Shown: one piece after another, positions 47,257 to 56,090 of the stretch
Layout of the letters: each line of letters starts with the position of its first letter
Numbering within the stretch: position 1 is the stretch's first letter
From: Halomonas sp. 'Soap Lake #6'
Lineage (GTDB): Bacteria; Pseudomonadota; Gammaproteobacteria; Pseudomonadales; Halomonadaceae
NCBI RefSeq assembly: GCF_003031405.1
Contig: NZ_CP020469.1
Coordinates: 3,906,001-3,970,000, forward strand
Length of the DNA stretch: 64,000 nt
Direction: 5' to 3'
Made by a program: the position numbers and the translations under genes
The notes under the pieces: model-generated
Seen by the model: only the letters and a program-made list of their open reading frames with translations
What the model was told of the DNA's origin: nothing
Database searches by the model: none

Positions 47257-48225
47257 TTAATAAGCGGCGTCGGGCTCGTAGAACTCCTCCACATTGTCTG
47301 CAGTAATCAAGTCAGCGGCTAGAATCACCCGCGAAGGCACACCATGGTACATATCGCCCAAGCGTTCACCTTTAACACCGTGAACTGCCAGCGCAATGGC
47401 TGAGGCAATCATGTTAGGTGGGTAGGTGACGGTGCCTTTTACCATCGGATGGTCGTCGCGGATCATCTCGATGACTGCCTGAGAGCCACCACCACCCACA
47501 ATCAATTGAATATCGTCACGCTGGTTCTCTTCAATCGCCTGTAGCGCAGCGACCAGTACATCATCGTCTCCTGCCCAAATAGCATCCACTTGCGGGTTAC
47601 TGCCCAACAGATCCTCGGTAACGCTTAACGCTCGCTGGGGGTTCCAATCCGTATTTTGTGACGCCAGGATATTAATACCAGGGTGTTCTTCCATCACACG
47701 ATTAAAGGCATCTACCCGCTGGCTATTAATCGGAATCGGCGGCCCTTCCAGAACCAGGATATTTCCCTCTCCGTTTAACTCCTCAGCGATAAAGCGTGCG
47801 GCTTGCTCCCCAAGTCCGGGGTTATTGCCAGCAAGAAACACATCTTGCGCTGGAGTTTCCAGCTCCCTGTCCACCACTACGGTGTAGATACCCTCTGCAT
47901 AGGCCTCCGAGATAACCGACTGCAGCGTTGCAGGGTTGTACGGCAGAATAACCAAGGCATCCAAATTGCGGATCATCAGGTCTTCCACGTTAGAGACTTG
48001 GGCCGTACCCGAGTTGGCGGAAAGCACGGTGAAGCTGACATCAGGATATTTTTCGCTCAACTCATCGGTGGCTTGCTGTGCCCACCACATTAAACCAGCG
48101 GTCCAGCCGTGGTCTGCCGAGGGCACGGTTACCCCTATGTGATAGCTGTCAGCGTTAGCTAAGCTCACCGAGCCAGCTATGCTTGCGGCGAGTACAGTTG
48201 TTTTAATAACACGTGAAATCTTCAT
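47257..48225 (-). CDS. Sugar ABC transporter substrate-binding protein (ribose type)
   Basis: Periplasmic binding protein, 322 aa, of the LacI-like type I fold (CUT2). Signal peptide about residues 1-25 (cleaved after ANA). Features: YHIGVTVPSADHGWTAGL, IRNLDALVILPYNPATLQ, VVVDRELETPAQDVFLAGNN and IWAGDDDVLVAALQAI. The D and R residues in these positions usually contact the sugar. Last gene of the five-gene minus-strand operon. The ATG at 48225 has GGAG upstream. Specificity is unknown. Confidence 0.9.
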   Translation of the reverse strand: MKISRVIKTTVLAASIAGSVSLANADSYHIGVTVPSADHGWTAGLMWWAQQATDELSEKYPDVSFTVLSANSGTAQVSNVEDLMIRNLDALVILPYNPATLQSVISEAYAEGIYTVVVDRELETPAQDVFLAGNNPGLGEQAARFIAEELNGEGNILVLEGPPIPINSQRVDAFNRVMEEHPGINILASQNTDWNPQRALSVTEDLLGSNPQVDAIWAGDDDVLVAALQAIEENQRDDIQLIVGGGGSQAVIEMIRDDHPMVKGTVTYPPNMIASAIALAVHGVKGERLGDMYHGVPSRVILAADLITADNVEEFYEPDAAY

Positions 48226-48319
48226 TGTTATTGCTCCATTTCTAGCGTGCTTAGAGAGTAAAGCAACGGCTTCACCCGATATGGCCGCTGACCGCAAGAT
48301 CATCACAGCCGAAAATGTA

Positions 48320-49315
48320 TTAAGGCGTGCGCTTATACTGCAGTAACACCGCCAGCAGAATCACACCGCCCTTAACCAACCCTTGCAAATAGGGCGAGAC
48401 CCCGGTCAAGTTCAGCATGTTATTGATAATGCCTAGAATCAGTGCGCCAATAACGGTGCCCCATACGGTGCCCCGCCCACCAGACAGGGCAGTACCGCCA
48501 ATCACCACTGCCGCGATGGCATCCAGCTCATAGAAATAGCCCGCATCGCTGGGACTCACTGAATTGAGTCGCGAGGTCAGCATGATTGCAGAGAGACCGA
48601 CACACACACCGGCGATAACGAAGGTGGAAAGTACAATACGCTCGACGCGAATCCCTGAATAACGGGCAACCTGCGGATTTGCCCCGACGGCGCACACATG
48701 CCTGCCGTATGGGGTGTGGAATAGCAGCACGTGAGTGACAATCGCCAGACCAAAGAAGACCAACACCGGAATCGGCAGGCCCATAAAGAAGCCGCCACCT
48801 ATATCGGAAAAGAATGGGTTGCGGGTCGAGACCTCCGCCGCATTGGTAAAGTAAAGCGCCAGCGATCTAAAGATCGACATACTGGCAAGCGTTACGACAA
48901 AGGCCGCAATGCGCCCCCGTGTTACCAGCAGCCCATTGAATAGCCCAAAGAGCGCGCCAGCGACCACGGCTGCCAGCATGGCGAGAATCACCGCCTGAAT
49001 AGGGTCACTGACGGCATTCACCACATAAAGCACGATGACACCGACCAGTGCCACCATGGAACCAACCGACAGATCGATACCGCCAGCAATGATCACAAAG
49101 GTCATACCGATAGCAATAATGCCGGTATACGATACCTGACGCATGACGTTGGTAAGGTTACGGGTGTTAAGAAAGTATTCGCTAGCCAGCGACGACACCA
49201 CAAACAGCAGAATAAGTGCCACCAAAGGTGCCAGGATAGAAGTACTGATAGGGAGCTGTCGCAGACATTGAACGACGCGCTCGCCTACCGGCTTAGCCTG
49301 TTGTGACAAATTCAT
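48320..49315 (-). CDS. Sugar ABC transporter permease (RbsC type)
   Basis: Inner-membrane CUT2 permease, 331 aa, about eight to ten TM helices. AGGIDLSVGSMVAL is the RbsC family signature (about 75-90), and ALSGGRGTVWGTVIGALIL is the C-terminal one. The ATG overlaps the ATPase stop by 4 nt (ATGA), which implies coupled translation. It should form a homodimer served by the tandem ATPase upstream and the binding protein downstream. Confidence 0.93.
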   Translation of the reverse strand: MNLSQQAKPVGERVVQCLRQLPISTSILAPLVALILLFVVSSLASEYFLNTRNLTNVMRQVSYTGIIAIGMTFVIIAGGIDLSVGSMVALVGVIVLYVVNAVSDPIQAVILAMLAAVVAGALFGLFNGLLVTRGRIAAFVVTLASMSIFRSLALYFTNAAEVSTRNPFFSDIGGGFFMGLPIPVLVFFGLAIVTHVLLFHTPYGRHVCAVGANPQVARYSGIRVERIVLSTFVIAGVCVGLSAIMLTSRLNSVSPSDAGYFYELDAIAAVVIGGTALSGGRGTVWGTVIGALILGIINNMLNLTGVSPYLQGLVKGGVILLAVLLQYKRTP

Positions 49316-50838
49316 AGCATGTCTCCCACGGGATTATTGTTCGTTTGCTGCCAAGCCCCGGCGGCATACAGCATGATCTGTTCTTCATTGATGTCGTCGC
49401 CGCTTAAATCAGCCGCGATACGCCCCTCACGCACCACCAGGACGCGATCGGCCATGCCAATAATCTCTTCAAGTTCAGAAGAGATGACGACAACCGCTTT
49501 CCCTTGCTCAGTGAGGTCGCGAATTAAGCGATAAATCTGCTGCTTGGCACTAATATCGATGCCGCGAGTTGGCTCATCCAGAATTAAAATATCTGGTTCA
49601 ATATCAAGCAGCTTGGAGAAGTAAACCTTCTGTTGGTTACCGCCACTCAGCAGGCTAATGGGAGCAGCCAAATTAGAGGCCTTGATGGATAAGCGCTGCT
49701 GATAGTGCTCAGCGCGACGGCGCTCAGCACCATGGCGGATTAAGCCCCGCACATAGCGTTTCAAGCTCAGGGATGTAATGTTCTGCATCACGTTGAAAGA
49801 GAGCTGCAAGCCTTTACCCTGACGGTCTTCCGAGAGATATGCCAAGCCTCGTGCGTGCGCGTCATTAGGCGAGTGGATGCTGATTGCCTCGCCGTCGATA
49901 AAGATATCGCCACTATCCTTACGCCTTAGCCCCATAATCGCCTCGGCGATCTCCGTGCGCCCAGCCCCAACTAAACCGGATAGGCCCAATATTTCGCCAT
50001 GGCGTACCTCTAGGTTGATATCGTAAAGCAGCGCTTTGATACCCAACCCCTGTACGCGCAGGGCCGGTGAAGCGCTGTTCAACGTAGCCGACTTATCGGG
50101 ATAAATTTGAGTAAGCTCACGGCCGACCATCTTACGAGCCATGTCCTCTTCACTCAGCTCGCCGATAGCGCAGAAATCCACTTGCTTGCCATCACGCAGA
50201 ATCAATAAGCGACTGCAAAGTTCTTTCACTTCTTTAAGCTTGTGGGAAATGAATAAGATCGTCACGCCCTTGGCAACCAGTGAACGCACCACCCGAAACA
50301 ACACGGCCACTTCACGGTCGGTGAGCACGGTGGTTGGCTCATCAAGTATCACGATGCGCGCGTCATTGACCAATACACGCGCAACTTCCACCATCTGCTT
50401 CTCGGCGACGCTAAGCCGCTCAATAGGCACGTCAGGGTTCATTTCCACTTCCAACGACGCCAGCAATTCGCGAGTGCGGCGACGCATCCTCGCATGGTCA
50501 AGCAAGCCGCCACGACGCAGCTCCTGGCCCAGGAACACATTCTCATAAACACGCAGTGTGGGAATCAGGTTGAACTCTTGGGGGATCATCGCCACACCGT
50601 GGCGACGCGCGGTGATCGGATCAAGGGCGTTGAATGCTTGGCCGTCGAGGAACACCTGACCCGCGCTCGGGGTATAAATACCACTGATGATCTTAAGCAG
50701 GGTCGACTTACCCGCGCCGTTCTCACCAAGAATACCTACCACCTCACCCGGGGCGACCGAGAACGAGATATTTTCAAGTACCTGAACGGGGCCAAAGGCT
50801 TTGCCAACCCCCTCAAGGCGTAAGATAGGCTCACTCAT
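49312..50838 (-). CDS. Sugar ABC transporter ATPase, two-domain (RbsA type)
   Basis: Double ABC ATPase, 508 aa, of the RbsA/XylG/MglA class. The first cassette has GENGAGKSTLLKIISGIY (Walker A, about 36-43), LSVAEKQMVEVARVL and VILDEPTTVL; the second has a degenerate Walker A, GLVGAGRTEIAEAI, as usual in this class, then LSGGNQQKVYFSKLL and ILDEPTRGID. GGAG precedes the ATG, which lies 8 nt inside the dehydrogenase gene. The first cassette's signature (LSVAEKQ) is the common variant for this class. Confidence 0.94.
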   Translation of the reverse strand: MSEPILRLEGVGKAFGPVQVLENISFSVAPGEVVGILGENGAGKSTLLKIISGIYTPSAGQVFLDGQAFNALDPITARRHGVAMIPQEFNLIPTLRVYENVFLGQELRRGGLLDHARMRRRTRELLASLEVEMNPDVPIERLSVAEKQMVEVARVLVNDARIVILDEPTTVLTDREVAVLFRVVRSLVAKGVTILFISHKLKEVKELCSRLLILRDGKQVDFCAIGELSEEDMARKMVGRELTQIYPDKSATLNSASPALRVQGLGIKALLYDINLEVRHGEILGLSGLVGAGRTEIAEAIMGLRRKDSGDIFIDGEAISIHSPNDAHARGLAYLSEDRQGKGLQLSFNVMQNITSLSLKRYVRGLIRHGAERRRAEHYQQRLSIKASNLAAPISLLSGGNQQKVYFSKLLDIEPDILILDEPTRGIDISAKQQIYRLIRDLTEQGKAVVVISSELEEIIGMADRVLVVREGRIAADLSGDDINEEQIMLYAAGAWQQTNNNPVGDML

Positions 50839-51997
50839 TAGCGATCTCCGCCCCCATTAACGCCGTCCAAGCGCCCTGCTTCCGGTTGGAATCCAGCGCT
50901 GCAGCGATAAAGCGCATTCCATCTACACCGTCATCAATACCGGGTAGCCAGGCAGAAGGCTGGTCTACCGATAGCTTATCGGCCAGGGCCTGATAAAGAT
51001 TGGCGAAGGCCTCGATGTAGCCTTCTGGATGACCGCCGGGCAACCTAATGCCACGGCTCACCTCATCGCTCAATGCATCGTCACGGCGGGTTAATCGCCG
51101 GCTAGGGCCATTAAGCGGTTTAAACCACAGTTCGTTGGGGGTTTCTTGCGCCCACTGAAGGCTTGCCTTCTCACCAATGACACGGATGCTCAGCTCATTT
51201 TCAAACCCCGGGGACGTTTGGCTAGCCCACAGCATGCCACGCGCGCCACCATCGAAACGCAGCAAGGCTTGAACGTTGTCATCCAATACGCGCCCTGGAA
51301 TAGCGGTAATTAACTCGGCACTGACCTCACTAACCCGCTGGCCACTAATGAACTGAGCCAATTGGAACGCATGGACGCCGATATCCCCCAGGCAGCCCGC
51401 AGCCCCTGCCTGAGCAGGATCAAGTCGCCAAGCCGCCTGGCGGTTATCGTCTGGAGGTGTTTCACTCAGCCACTCTTGAACATACTCCACCTGTACATGG
51501 CGCAAGCGGCCCAGTGCACCGCGGTCCACCAACTCACGAGCATGCTGCACCAGCGGGTAACCAGCGTAGTTATGGGTCAGTAAAAAGCAGCGCTTGCTCT
51601 CCTCGACTGCCCGTGCCAGTTGCTCTGCCTCAGCCAGAGTCAACGTCATGGGCTTCTCACACACCACGTGCAACCCAGCTTGCAACCCTGCCAGCGCCAC
51701 TGGAAAATGCAGATGGTTAGGCGTCACAATGACCATAATCTCAGCGCCTTCCTCATGGGCCGCTTCGGTAGCCAACAGTGCAGTGTGATCGGCGTAGCAG
51801 CGCCCCGGCTCAATACCCAAGGCTCGCGCTGTGGTTACGTTACGCTCGGCATCGGAGGAGAAGACTCCTGCGACCAACTCAAAACGGTCGTCCAGACGCA
51901 TGGCCATACGGTGAACACCGCCAATAAAAGCCCCCTGACCACCGCCGATCATTGCAACGCGCAGGCGGCGATGTGCTTTATCCTGAGTTGTTATCAT
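50831..51997 (-). CDS. Gfo/Idh/MocA family sugar dehydrogenase
   Basis: Predicted NAD(P)-dependent oxidoreductase, 388 aa. The N-terminal Rossmann domain has VAMIGGGQGAFIGGVHR (about 14-30), the CEKPMTLTLAEAEQL motif supplies the catalytic lysine, and GCLGDIGVHAFQLAQF carries the usual D-x3-H. AAGGAG is 6 nt before the ATG at 51997; upstream TTG/ATG starts are weaker. Its partner genes (isomerase, ribose-type importer) suggest that it oxidises the imported sugar or polyol, perhaps to a 3-keto derivative; that is inference. Confidence 0.88.
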   Translation of the reverse strand: MITTQDKAHRRLRVAMIGGGQGAFIGGVHRMAMRLDDRFELVAGVFSSDAERNVTTARALGIEPGRCYADHTALLATEAAHEEGAEIMVIVTPNHLHFPVALAGLQAGLHVVCEKPMTLTLAEAEQLARAVEESKRCFLLTHNYAGYPLVQHARELVDRGALGRLRHVQVEYVQEWLSETPPDDNRQAAWRLDPAQAGAAGCLGDIGVHAFQLAQFISGQRVSEVSAELITAIPGRVLDDNVQALLRFDGGARGMLWASQTSPGFENELSIRVIGEKASLQWAQETPNELWFKPLNGPSRRLTRRDDALSDEVSRGIRLPGGHPEGYIEAFANLYQALADKLSVDQPSAWLPGIDDGVDGMRFIAAALDSNRKQGAWTALMGAEIANE

Positions 51998-52023
51998 GGC
52001 TTGCTCCTTGATATTCGGCATGT

Positions 52024-53079
52024 TCAATCGAGCCCTAAGAGCGCGCGGTTAGCCTTCCGGTCAGTACCAGCATCGGCGAAGTCGTCGAAGGGACGATCGG
52101 TGACCTGAATAATGTGGTCGGCAACAAAGCGTGCCCCTTCTTCAGCACCCTGCTGCGGGTGTTTAAGCGCACACTCCCATTCGATAACTGCCCAGCCATC
52201 AAAATCGTACTGCGCCAACTTAGAGAAGATCGCCTTGAAGTCGACTTGGCCGTCTCCTAGTGAGCGGAAACGACCGGCGCGCTCCACCCAAGAGGTATAG
52301 CCGCCATACACGCCTTGGGTAGCCGAAGCATGGAATTCAGCATCCTTAACGTGAAACATACGGATCCACGGCTGGTAGCGGTCAAGAAAGGCCAAGTGAT
52401 CAAGCTGCTGCAAAATAAGATGAGAAGGGTCGTAGAGCATGCAACAGCGCGGATGGTGATCTACAGCGTCCAGAAAACGCTCAAAGGTCGCGCCATCGTG
52501 CAAGTCTTCACCAGGGTGGATTTCGAAGCATAGGTCAACTCCAGCTTCGTCAAAGACATCCAGAATCGGCTTCCAGCGTTTGGCAAGCTCGGCAAAGCCT
52601 TCCTCAACCAGCCCTGCTGGTCGCTGGGGCCATGGGTATAGAAAAGGCCACAGTAAGGCGCCCGAGAACGTGCCGTGAGCACGCAGATTTAAATGGGCAC
52701 TGGCACGCGCCGCAAGTTTGAGCTGCTCGACTGCCCAAGCCTGGCGCGCAGCGGGATTACCATGCAGCTCAGCGGGAGCAAAACCATCAAACAGGCTATC
52801 GTAGGCAGGATGCACCGCCACTAGCTGCCCTTGTAGGTGCGTCGAAAGCTCGGTGAGCTCTAAACCATGCTCAGCAAGCAGTGCCTGAATGGATTGGCAA
52901 TATTCAGGGCTTTCGGCAGCACGTTCAAGATCAAAAAGGCGTTTATCCCAGGTGGGAATCTGCACCCCCTTAAAACCTAGTCCAGCTGCCCAAGGAGCAA
53001 TAGTCTCCAAACTATTGAAAGGGGGCTCATCACTGACGTACTGAGCTAAAAAGAGCGCAGGCCCCTTGATCGTCTTCAT
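52024..53079 (-). CDS. Sugar phosphate isomerase/epimerase family protein (TIM barrel)
   Basis: AP-endonuclease-2-like TIM-barrel protein, 351 aa, probably metal-dependent. Metal-binding candidates are Glu and His in CFEIHPGEDLHDG, Asp and His in MLYDPSHLILQQ, FHVKDAEFH, and the C-terminal Glu in VIEWECALKH. GAGG is 7 nt before the ATG at 53079. First gene of the operon, immediately behind a palindromic operator (53125-53144). Such proteins isomerise or epimerise keto-sugars or cleave 3-keto-glycosides; the exact reaction cannot be read. Confidence 0.85.
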   Translation of the reverse strand: MKTIKGPALFLAQYVSDEPPFNSLETIAPWAAGLGFKGVQIPTWDKRLFDLERAAESPEYCQSIQALLAEHGLELTELSTHLQGQLVAVHPAYDSLFDGFAPAELHGNPAARQAWAVEQLKLAARASAHLNLRAHGTFSGALLWPFLYPWPQRPAGLVEEGFAELAKRWKPILDVFDEAGVDLCFEIHPGEDLHDGATFERFLDAVDHHPRCCMLYDPSHLILQQLDHLAFLDRYQPWIRMFHVKDAEFHASATQGVYGGYTSWVERAGRFRSLGDGQVDFKAIFSKLAQYDFDGWAVIEWECALKHPQQGAEEGARFVADHIIQVTDRPFDDFADAGTDRKANRALLGLD

Positions 53080-53124
53080 CGAACACCTCAGAAATATTGT
53101 CGTTGTTTTGCCCAGGAGGCATCT

Positions 53125-53144
53125 CAATGTAATCCATTACATTG
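53125..53144. promoter_or_regulatory. Palindromic operator 1 (LacI family)
   Basis: CAATGTAAT-CC-ATTACATTG: perfect 9-bp arms. It is 46 nt upstream of the isomerase start, where a repressor would block transcription. It shares the AxTGTAA-N4-TTACATT pattern with operator 2. Confidence 0.8.
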
Positions 53145-53360
53145 CAGCAGAGGGTTCGAAGGCGGTCAAGCGCCACTAGGCCATCATCCGTTGATGCCTA
53201 TATATTTTCATGCTGTTGAAAAACATGATGTTTTGCCTAAAAAACCATATTGAAATACATATTTTTTTAGACAAAAGGATGATAAAAAAGATTAATTCAT
53301 TACCTGGAGGTACTGCTTTAGCGGATAAATCAGTAATAAATCATTTGAAATAGCACTTAC

Positions 53361-53380
53361 CAGTGTAATGCTTTACATTA
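53361..53380. promoter_or_regulatory. Palindromic operator 2 (LacI family)
   Basis: CAGTGTAATGCTTTACATTA: AGTGTAA-TGCT-TTACATT, one arm mismatch relative to operator 1. It is 236 bp from operator 1 (centre to centre) and about 115 nt upstream of lacI, fitting autoregulation or DNA looping. Confidence 0.75.
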
Positions 53381-53493
53381 AAAGATTATAAATAAGGTAT
53401 TTACAGCTTATGCATATCTCACCTCTTATCCCCACCATGAGAAGCGCGATATGCTAGTCACCTTAACTACCCGGCAGCCGGAATATTCACGCC

Positions 53494-54498
53494 ATGCCCA
53501 CCATTAAAGATGTTGCCAAGGCTGCACGCTGCTCCACAGCCACGGTTTCACGCGCGCTAGCCTCTCCGGAAAAAGTCACTGAAGCGACCAGAGAGAGGGT
53601 GTCACGTGCTATTGCTGAAGTTGGCTACGCGCCTAACGTGGCAGCGCGCAACCTACGCCGTGCCGAATCTAAAACGATTGTGGCGTTGCTACCCGATATC
53701 TCAAATCCATTTTTCTCTGAGATTATCAATGGCATGGAAGAGGTCGCCCATCAGGCGGGCTATCAGGTATTGATAGGGGATTGCGAGCACGACCCCGCCC
53801 GAGCAGAGGCTTATTTTAGACTGCTACCGACCAATCAAGCCGACGGAGTGCTGCTACTCACCGCTGAAGTCCCTGCCAGCCTGGTCCAACAAGCAAGCGC
53901 CCAAGCTAATTTCCCGCTGGTGATGGCATGTGAGTTTTTTGCCGATATTGACCTACCCACCATCACCATCGATAACTATCAGGCCGCCCGCCACGCTATC
54001 GATTATTTGATATCACTGGGCCATCGCCGCATCGTTACGTTAAGCGGCCCTGCAGCCAATCCCATTTGTATCGAACGGGTACGTGGCTACTGCGATACCC
54101 TCACTGCCCACGACCTGAGTGACGCCATTCATATTGCCGAGGGCGACTTTGGGTTTCGTTCCGGCTATCTGCAAGGCCTGACACTGCTCACGCCATCAAA
54201 TACACGCCCCACTGCTATTTTTTGCCACAGCGACGAAATGGCAATTGGCGTCCTCAAAGCTGCCCGACAGCTGGATATTCCAGTGCCAGATAAACTCTCG
54301 GTGATCGGTTTCGATAACATTGGATTTAGCGAGTACTGCGAGCCTGAGCTGACGACTATCAGCCAACCCCGAACGCAAATCGGCCAGCAGGCCATGCGGC
54401 TGTTAATTAGCTTAATTAAGAATGAGCCTGCCGTTAGGCATCAAACGCTCAGTACTCAGTTAATCGTTCGCCAAAGCACAGGGAAAATCCAGTCCTAG
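53494..54498 (+). CDS. LacI family transcriptional regulator
   Basis: Regulator of 334 aa. The N-terminal helix-turn-helix TIKDVAKAARCSTATVSRAL (3-22) and hinge helix NVAARNLRR precede a periplasmic-binding-like sensor with IVALLPDISNPFFSEIINGM and LSVIGFDNIGFSEYCEPELT. The sequence is CytR/RbsR-like in general. Being divergent from the sugar operon, it most likely represses it and is released by the transported sugar or an intermediate. The two operators in the intergenic region are its probable sites. Confidence 0.9.
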   Translation: MPTIKDVAKAARCSTATVSRALASPEKVTEATRERVSRAIAEVGYAPNVAARNLRRAESKTIVALLPDISNPFFSEIINGMEEVAHQAGYQVLIGDCEHDPARAEAYFRLLPTNQADGVLLLTAEVPASLVQQASAQANFPLVMACEFFADIDLPTITIDNYQAARHAIDYLISLGHRRIVTLSGPAANPICIERVRGYCDTLTAHDLSDAIHIAEGDFGFRSGYLQGLTLLTPSNTRPTAIFCHSDEMAIGVLKAARQLDIPVPDKLSVIGFDNIGFSEYCEPELTTISQPRTQIGQQAMRLLISLIKNEPAVRHQTLSTQLIVRQSTGKIQS

Positions 54499-54507
54499 TC
54501 TGAGGCC

Positions 54508-54882
54508 TTAAGTTTTAAGCACCGTTATCGCCAAAGCCAGCCAACCAGCCATGAGCAATAAACCTCCAATCGGCGTCACAATACCGAGGTTTAAGCCCGC
54601 CAGCGCCATCAGATAAAGCGAACCTGAAAACGCCATGATGCCCAGCATCCAGAGCATCAGCACGACATGCTGTCCTGGCAGTGGGGAGCGGCTACGCCAA
54701 GCCAGCACTGAGAGCATAGCCAGCGTGTGCCAGGCCTGATAGCGCACGCCGGTTTCCACGATATCCACCATAGCAGCGCTAGTGCGTGCTGCTAAGCCAT
54801 GGGCCGCGTAAGCACCAATCATCACCATCAAGGCACCCGAAAGCGCTGCCACGCACCACCATGTTTTATCAACTTGCTGCAC
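54508..54882 (-). CDS. DUF423 family membrane protein (YgdD-like)
   Basis: Small inner-membrane protein, 124 aa, four predicted TM helices. GAYAAHGLAAR and the YQAWHTLAML stretch are the family landmarks, with FSGSLYLMALAG and ITPIGGLLLMAGW-like helices near the end (here VTPIGGLLLMAGW). The function is unknown. Translation starts at a GTG (54882) preceded by AGGAG at 6 nt. It is convergent with lacI (10 nt apart) and divergent from thiS. Confidence 0.88.
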   Translation of the reverse strand: MQQVDKTWWCVAALSGALMVMIGAYAAHGLAARTSAAMVDIVETGVRYQAWHTLAMLSVLAWRSRSPLPGQHVVLMLWMLGIMAFSGSLYLMALAGLNLGIVTPIGGLLLMAGWLALAITVLKT

Positions 54883-55029
54883 GTTTCACTCCTGTTCGCT
54901 GAATTAAGTGACTGCTGGTTGCTATATAATCGTTGAGGTATTCATGTTGCTGCATATGCATACCTTGCGCGGGTTGAAACCGCTACAATAGAGGACGTTT
55001 TGCCTCACCCACTGGGACGCTCACTGTTT

Positions 55030-55251
55030 ATGCCTACCTTCAATGAGTCGATACAGCTTACGCTCAACGGCGAACCCTACGCCATTGCCCCCGGCCTAAC
55101 CGCCGCTGATCTGGTTGATCAGCTGGGCCTTAGCGGGCGTCGTATCGCCGTAGAAATTAACGAGCAGATTGTGCCCAAAAGCCAGCTTGCCACCACCCCG
55201 TTAGCGGATAGCGACCAAGTAGAAGTGGTCCACGCTATTGGTGGCGGCTAG
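55030..55251 (+). CDS. thiS: Sulfur carrier protein ThiS
   Basis: Ubiquitin-like sulfur carrier for the thiazole moiety of thiamine; its C-terminal Gly-Gly is adenylated and thiocarboxylated. From the ATG at 55030 it is 73 aa, with LTLNGEPYAI, ALVDQL-like helix (here ADLVDQLGL), VAVEINEQIVP-type strand (IAVEINEQIVPKSQL) and the terminal AIGGG. A TTG at 55000, with GAGG 5 nt before it, is a possible alternative adding ten residues. thiG follows after 32 nt. A TATAAT at 54925-54930 may be the promoter -10; no TPP riboswitch motifs are seen. Confidence 0.92.
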   Translation: MPTFNESIQLTLNGEPYAIAPGLTAADLVDQLGLSGRRIAVEINEQIVPKSQLATTPLADSDQVEVVHAIGGG

Positions 55252-55283
55252 CGCTACCGCCTGTGCTTTCTTAAGGAACCGCC

Positions 55284-56078
55284 ATGACACAACTGACCGA
55301 TACACCGTTCACTATCGCCGGCCATGACTTCAGTTCCCGGCTACTCGTGGGCACCGGCAAGTACAAAGACTTTACCGAAACCGGCGCGGCCATTGCCCAA
55401 AGCGGCGCAGAAATTGTCACCTTCGCCGTACGCCGCACCAACCTAGGCCAGGATGCTGACGCCCCTAACCTACTGGATGTGATTTCGCCAAAGCGCTACA
55501 CCCTGCTACCCAACACTGCAGGCTGCTACACCGCCAAAGATGCGGTACGTACCTGCCGCTTGGCGCGTGAACTCCTGGATGGCCACAAACTAGTCAAACT
55601 GGAAGTGCTAGGCGATGACCACACGCTTTACCCCAATGTGGTCGAAACGCTCAAGGCTGCCGAAACACTGTTGGCTGATGGGTTCGATGTGATGGTCTAC
55701 ACCAGCGACGATCCTATTGTGGCACGTGAGTTAGAGGCCATGGGCTGCTGCGCTATCATGCCGCTGGGCTCACTCATTGGCTCTGGCCATGGCATTCAAA
55801 ACCCACACAACGTGCGCCTGATTGTTGAGCAAAGCAACGTACCGGTACTGGTTGATGCGGGCATTGGCACCGCCTCTGACGCGGCCATGGCGATGGAACT
55901 AGGCTGCGACGGCGTACTGCTGAACACCGCTATTGCCCACGCCCAAGACCCGCTGCGTATGGCTAACGCCATGAAGTTGGCCGTACAAGCTGGCCGCGAT
56001 GCATTTTTAGCTGGCCGCATGCCACGCCGCCAGAGCGCCGACCCCTCTTCGCCTTTTGCAGGCCGGATTAACGGCTGA
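55284..56078 (+). CDS. thiG: Thiazole synthase
   Basis: Forms the thiazole phosphate of thiamine from deoxyxylulose 5-phosphate, an iminoglycine and ThiS-thiocarboxylate. The 264-aa TIM barrel has [15 protein letters not shown], the Schiff-base lysine in [10 protein letters not shown] (near 107), [16 protein letters not shown] and [25 protein letters not shown] precedes the ATG. Its substrate comes from Dxs, also encoded in this window. The thiS-thiG-trmB order is common in gammaproteobacteria. Confidence 0.96.
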   Translation: MTQLTDTPFTIAGHDFSSRLLVGTGKYKDFTETGAAIAQSGAEIVTFAVRRTNLGQDADAPNLLDVISPKRYTLLPNTAGCYTAKDAVRTCRLARELLDGHKLVKLEVLGDDHTLYPNVVETLKAAETLLADGFDVMVYTSDDPIVARELEAMGCCAIMPLGSLIGSGHGIQNPHNVRLIVEQSNVPVLVDAGIGTASDAAMAMELGCDGVLLNTAIAHAQDPLRMANAMKLAVQAGRDAFLAGRMPRRQSADPSSPFAGRING

Positions 56079-56090
56079 TATAGAGATACC

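Larger units (their letters stand above)
53080..53493. other. 414-nt divergent regulatory region, sugar operon / lacI
   Basis: AT-rich compared with its flanks. It contains two matching operators (53125-53144 and 53361-53380) and an imperfect 14-bp AT-rich inverted repeat (53231-53244 with 53262-53276). No gene is evident. Confidence 0.75.

Noticed and set aside
54883..55029. TPP riboswitch before thiS
   Set aside because: No CUGAGA/ACCUGA-type conserved elements could be found in the leader.
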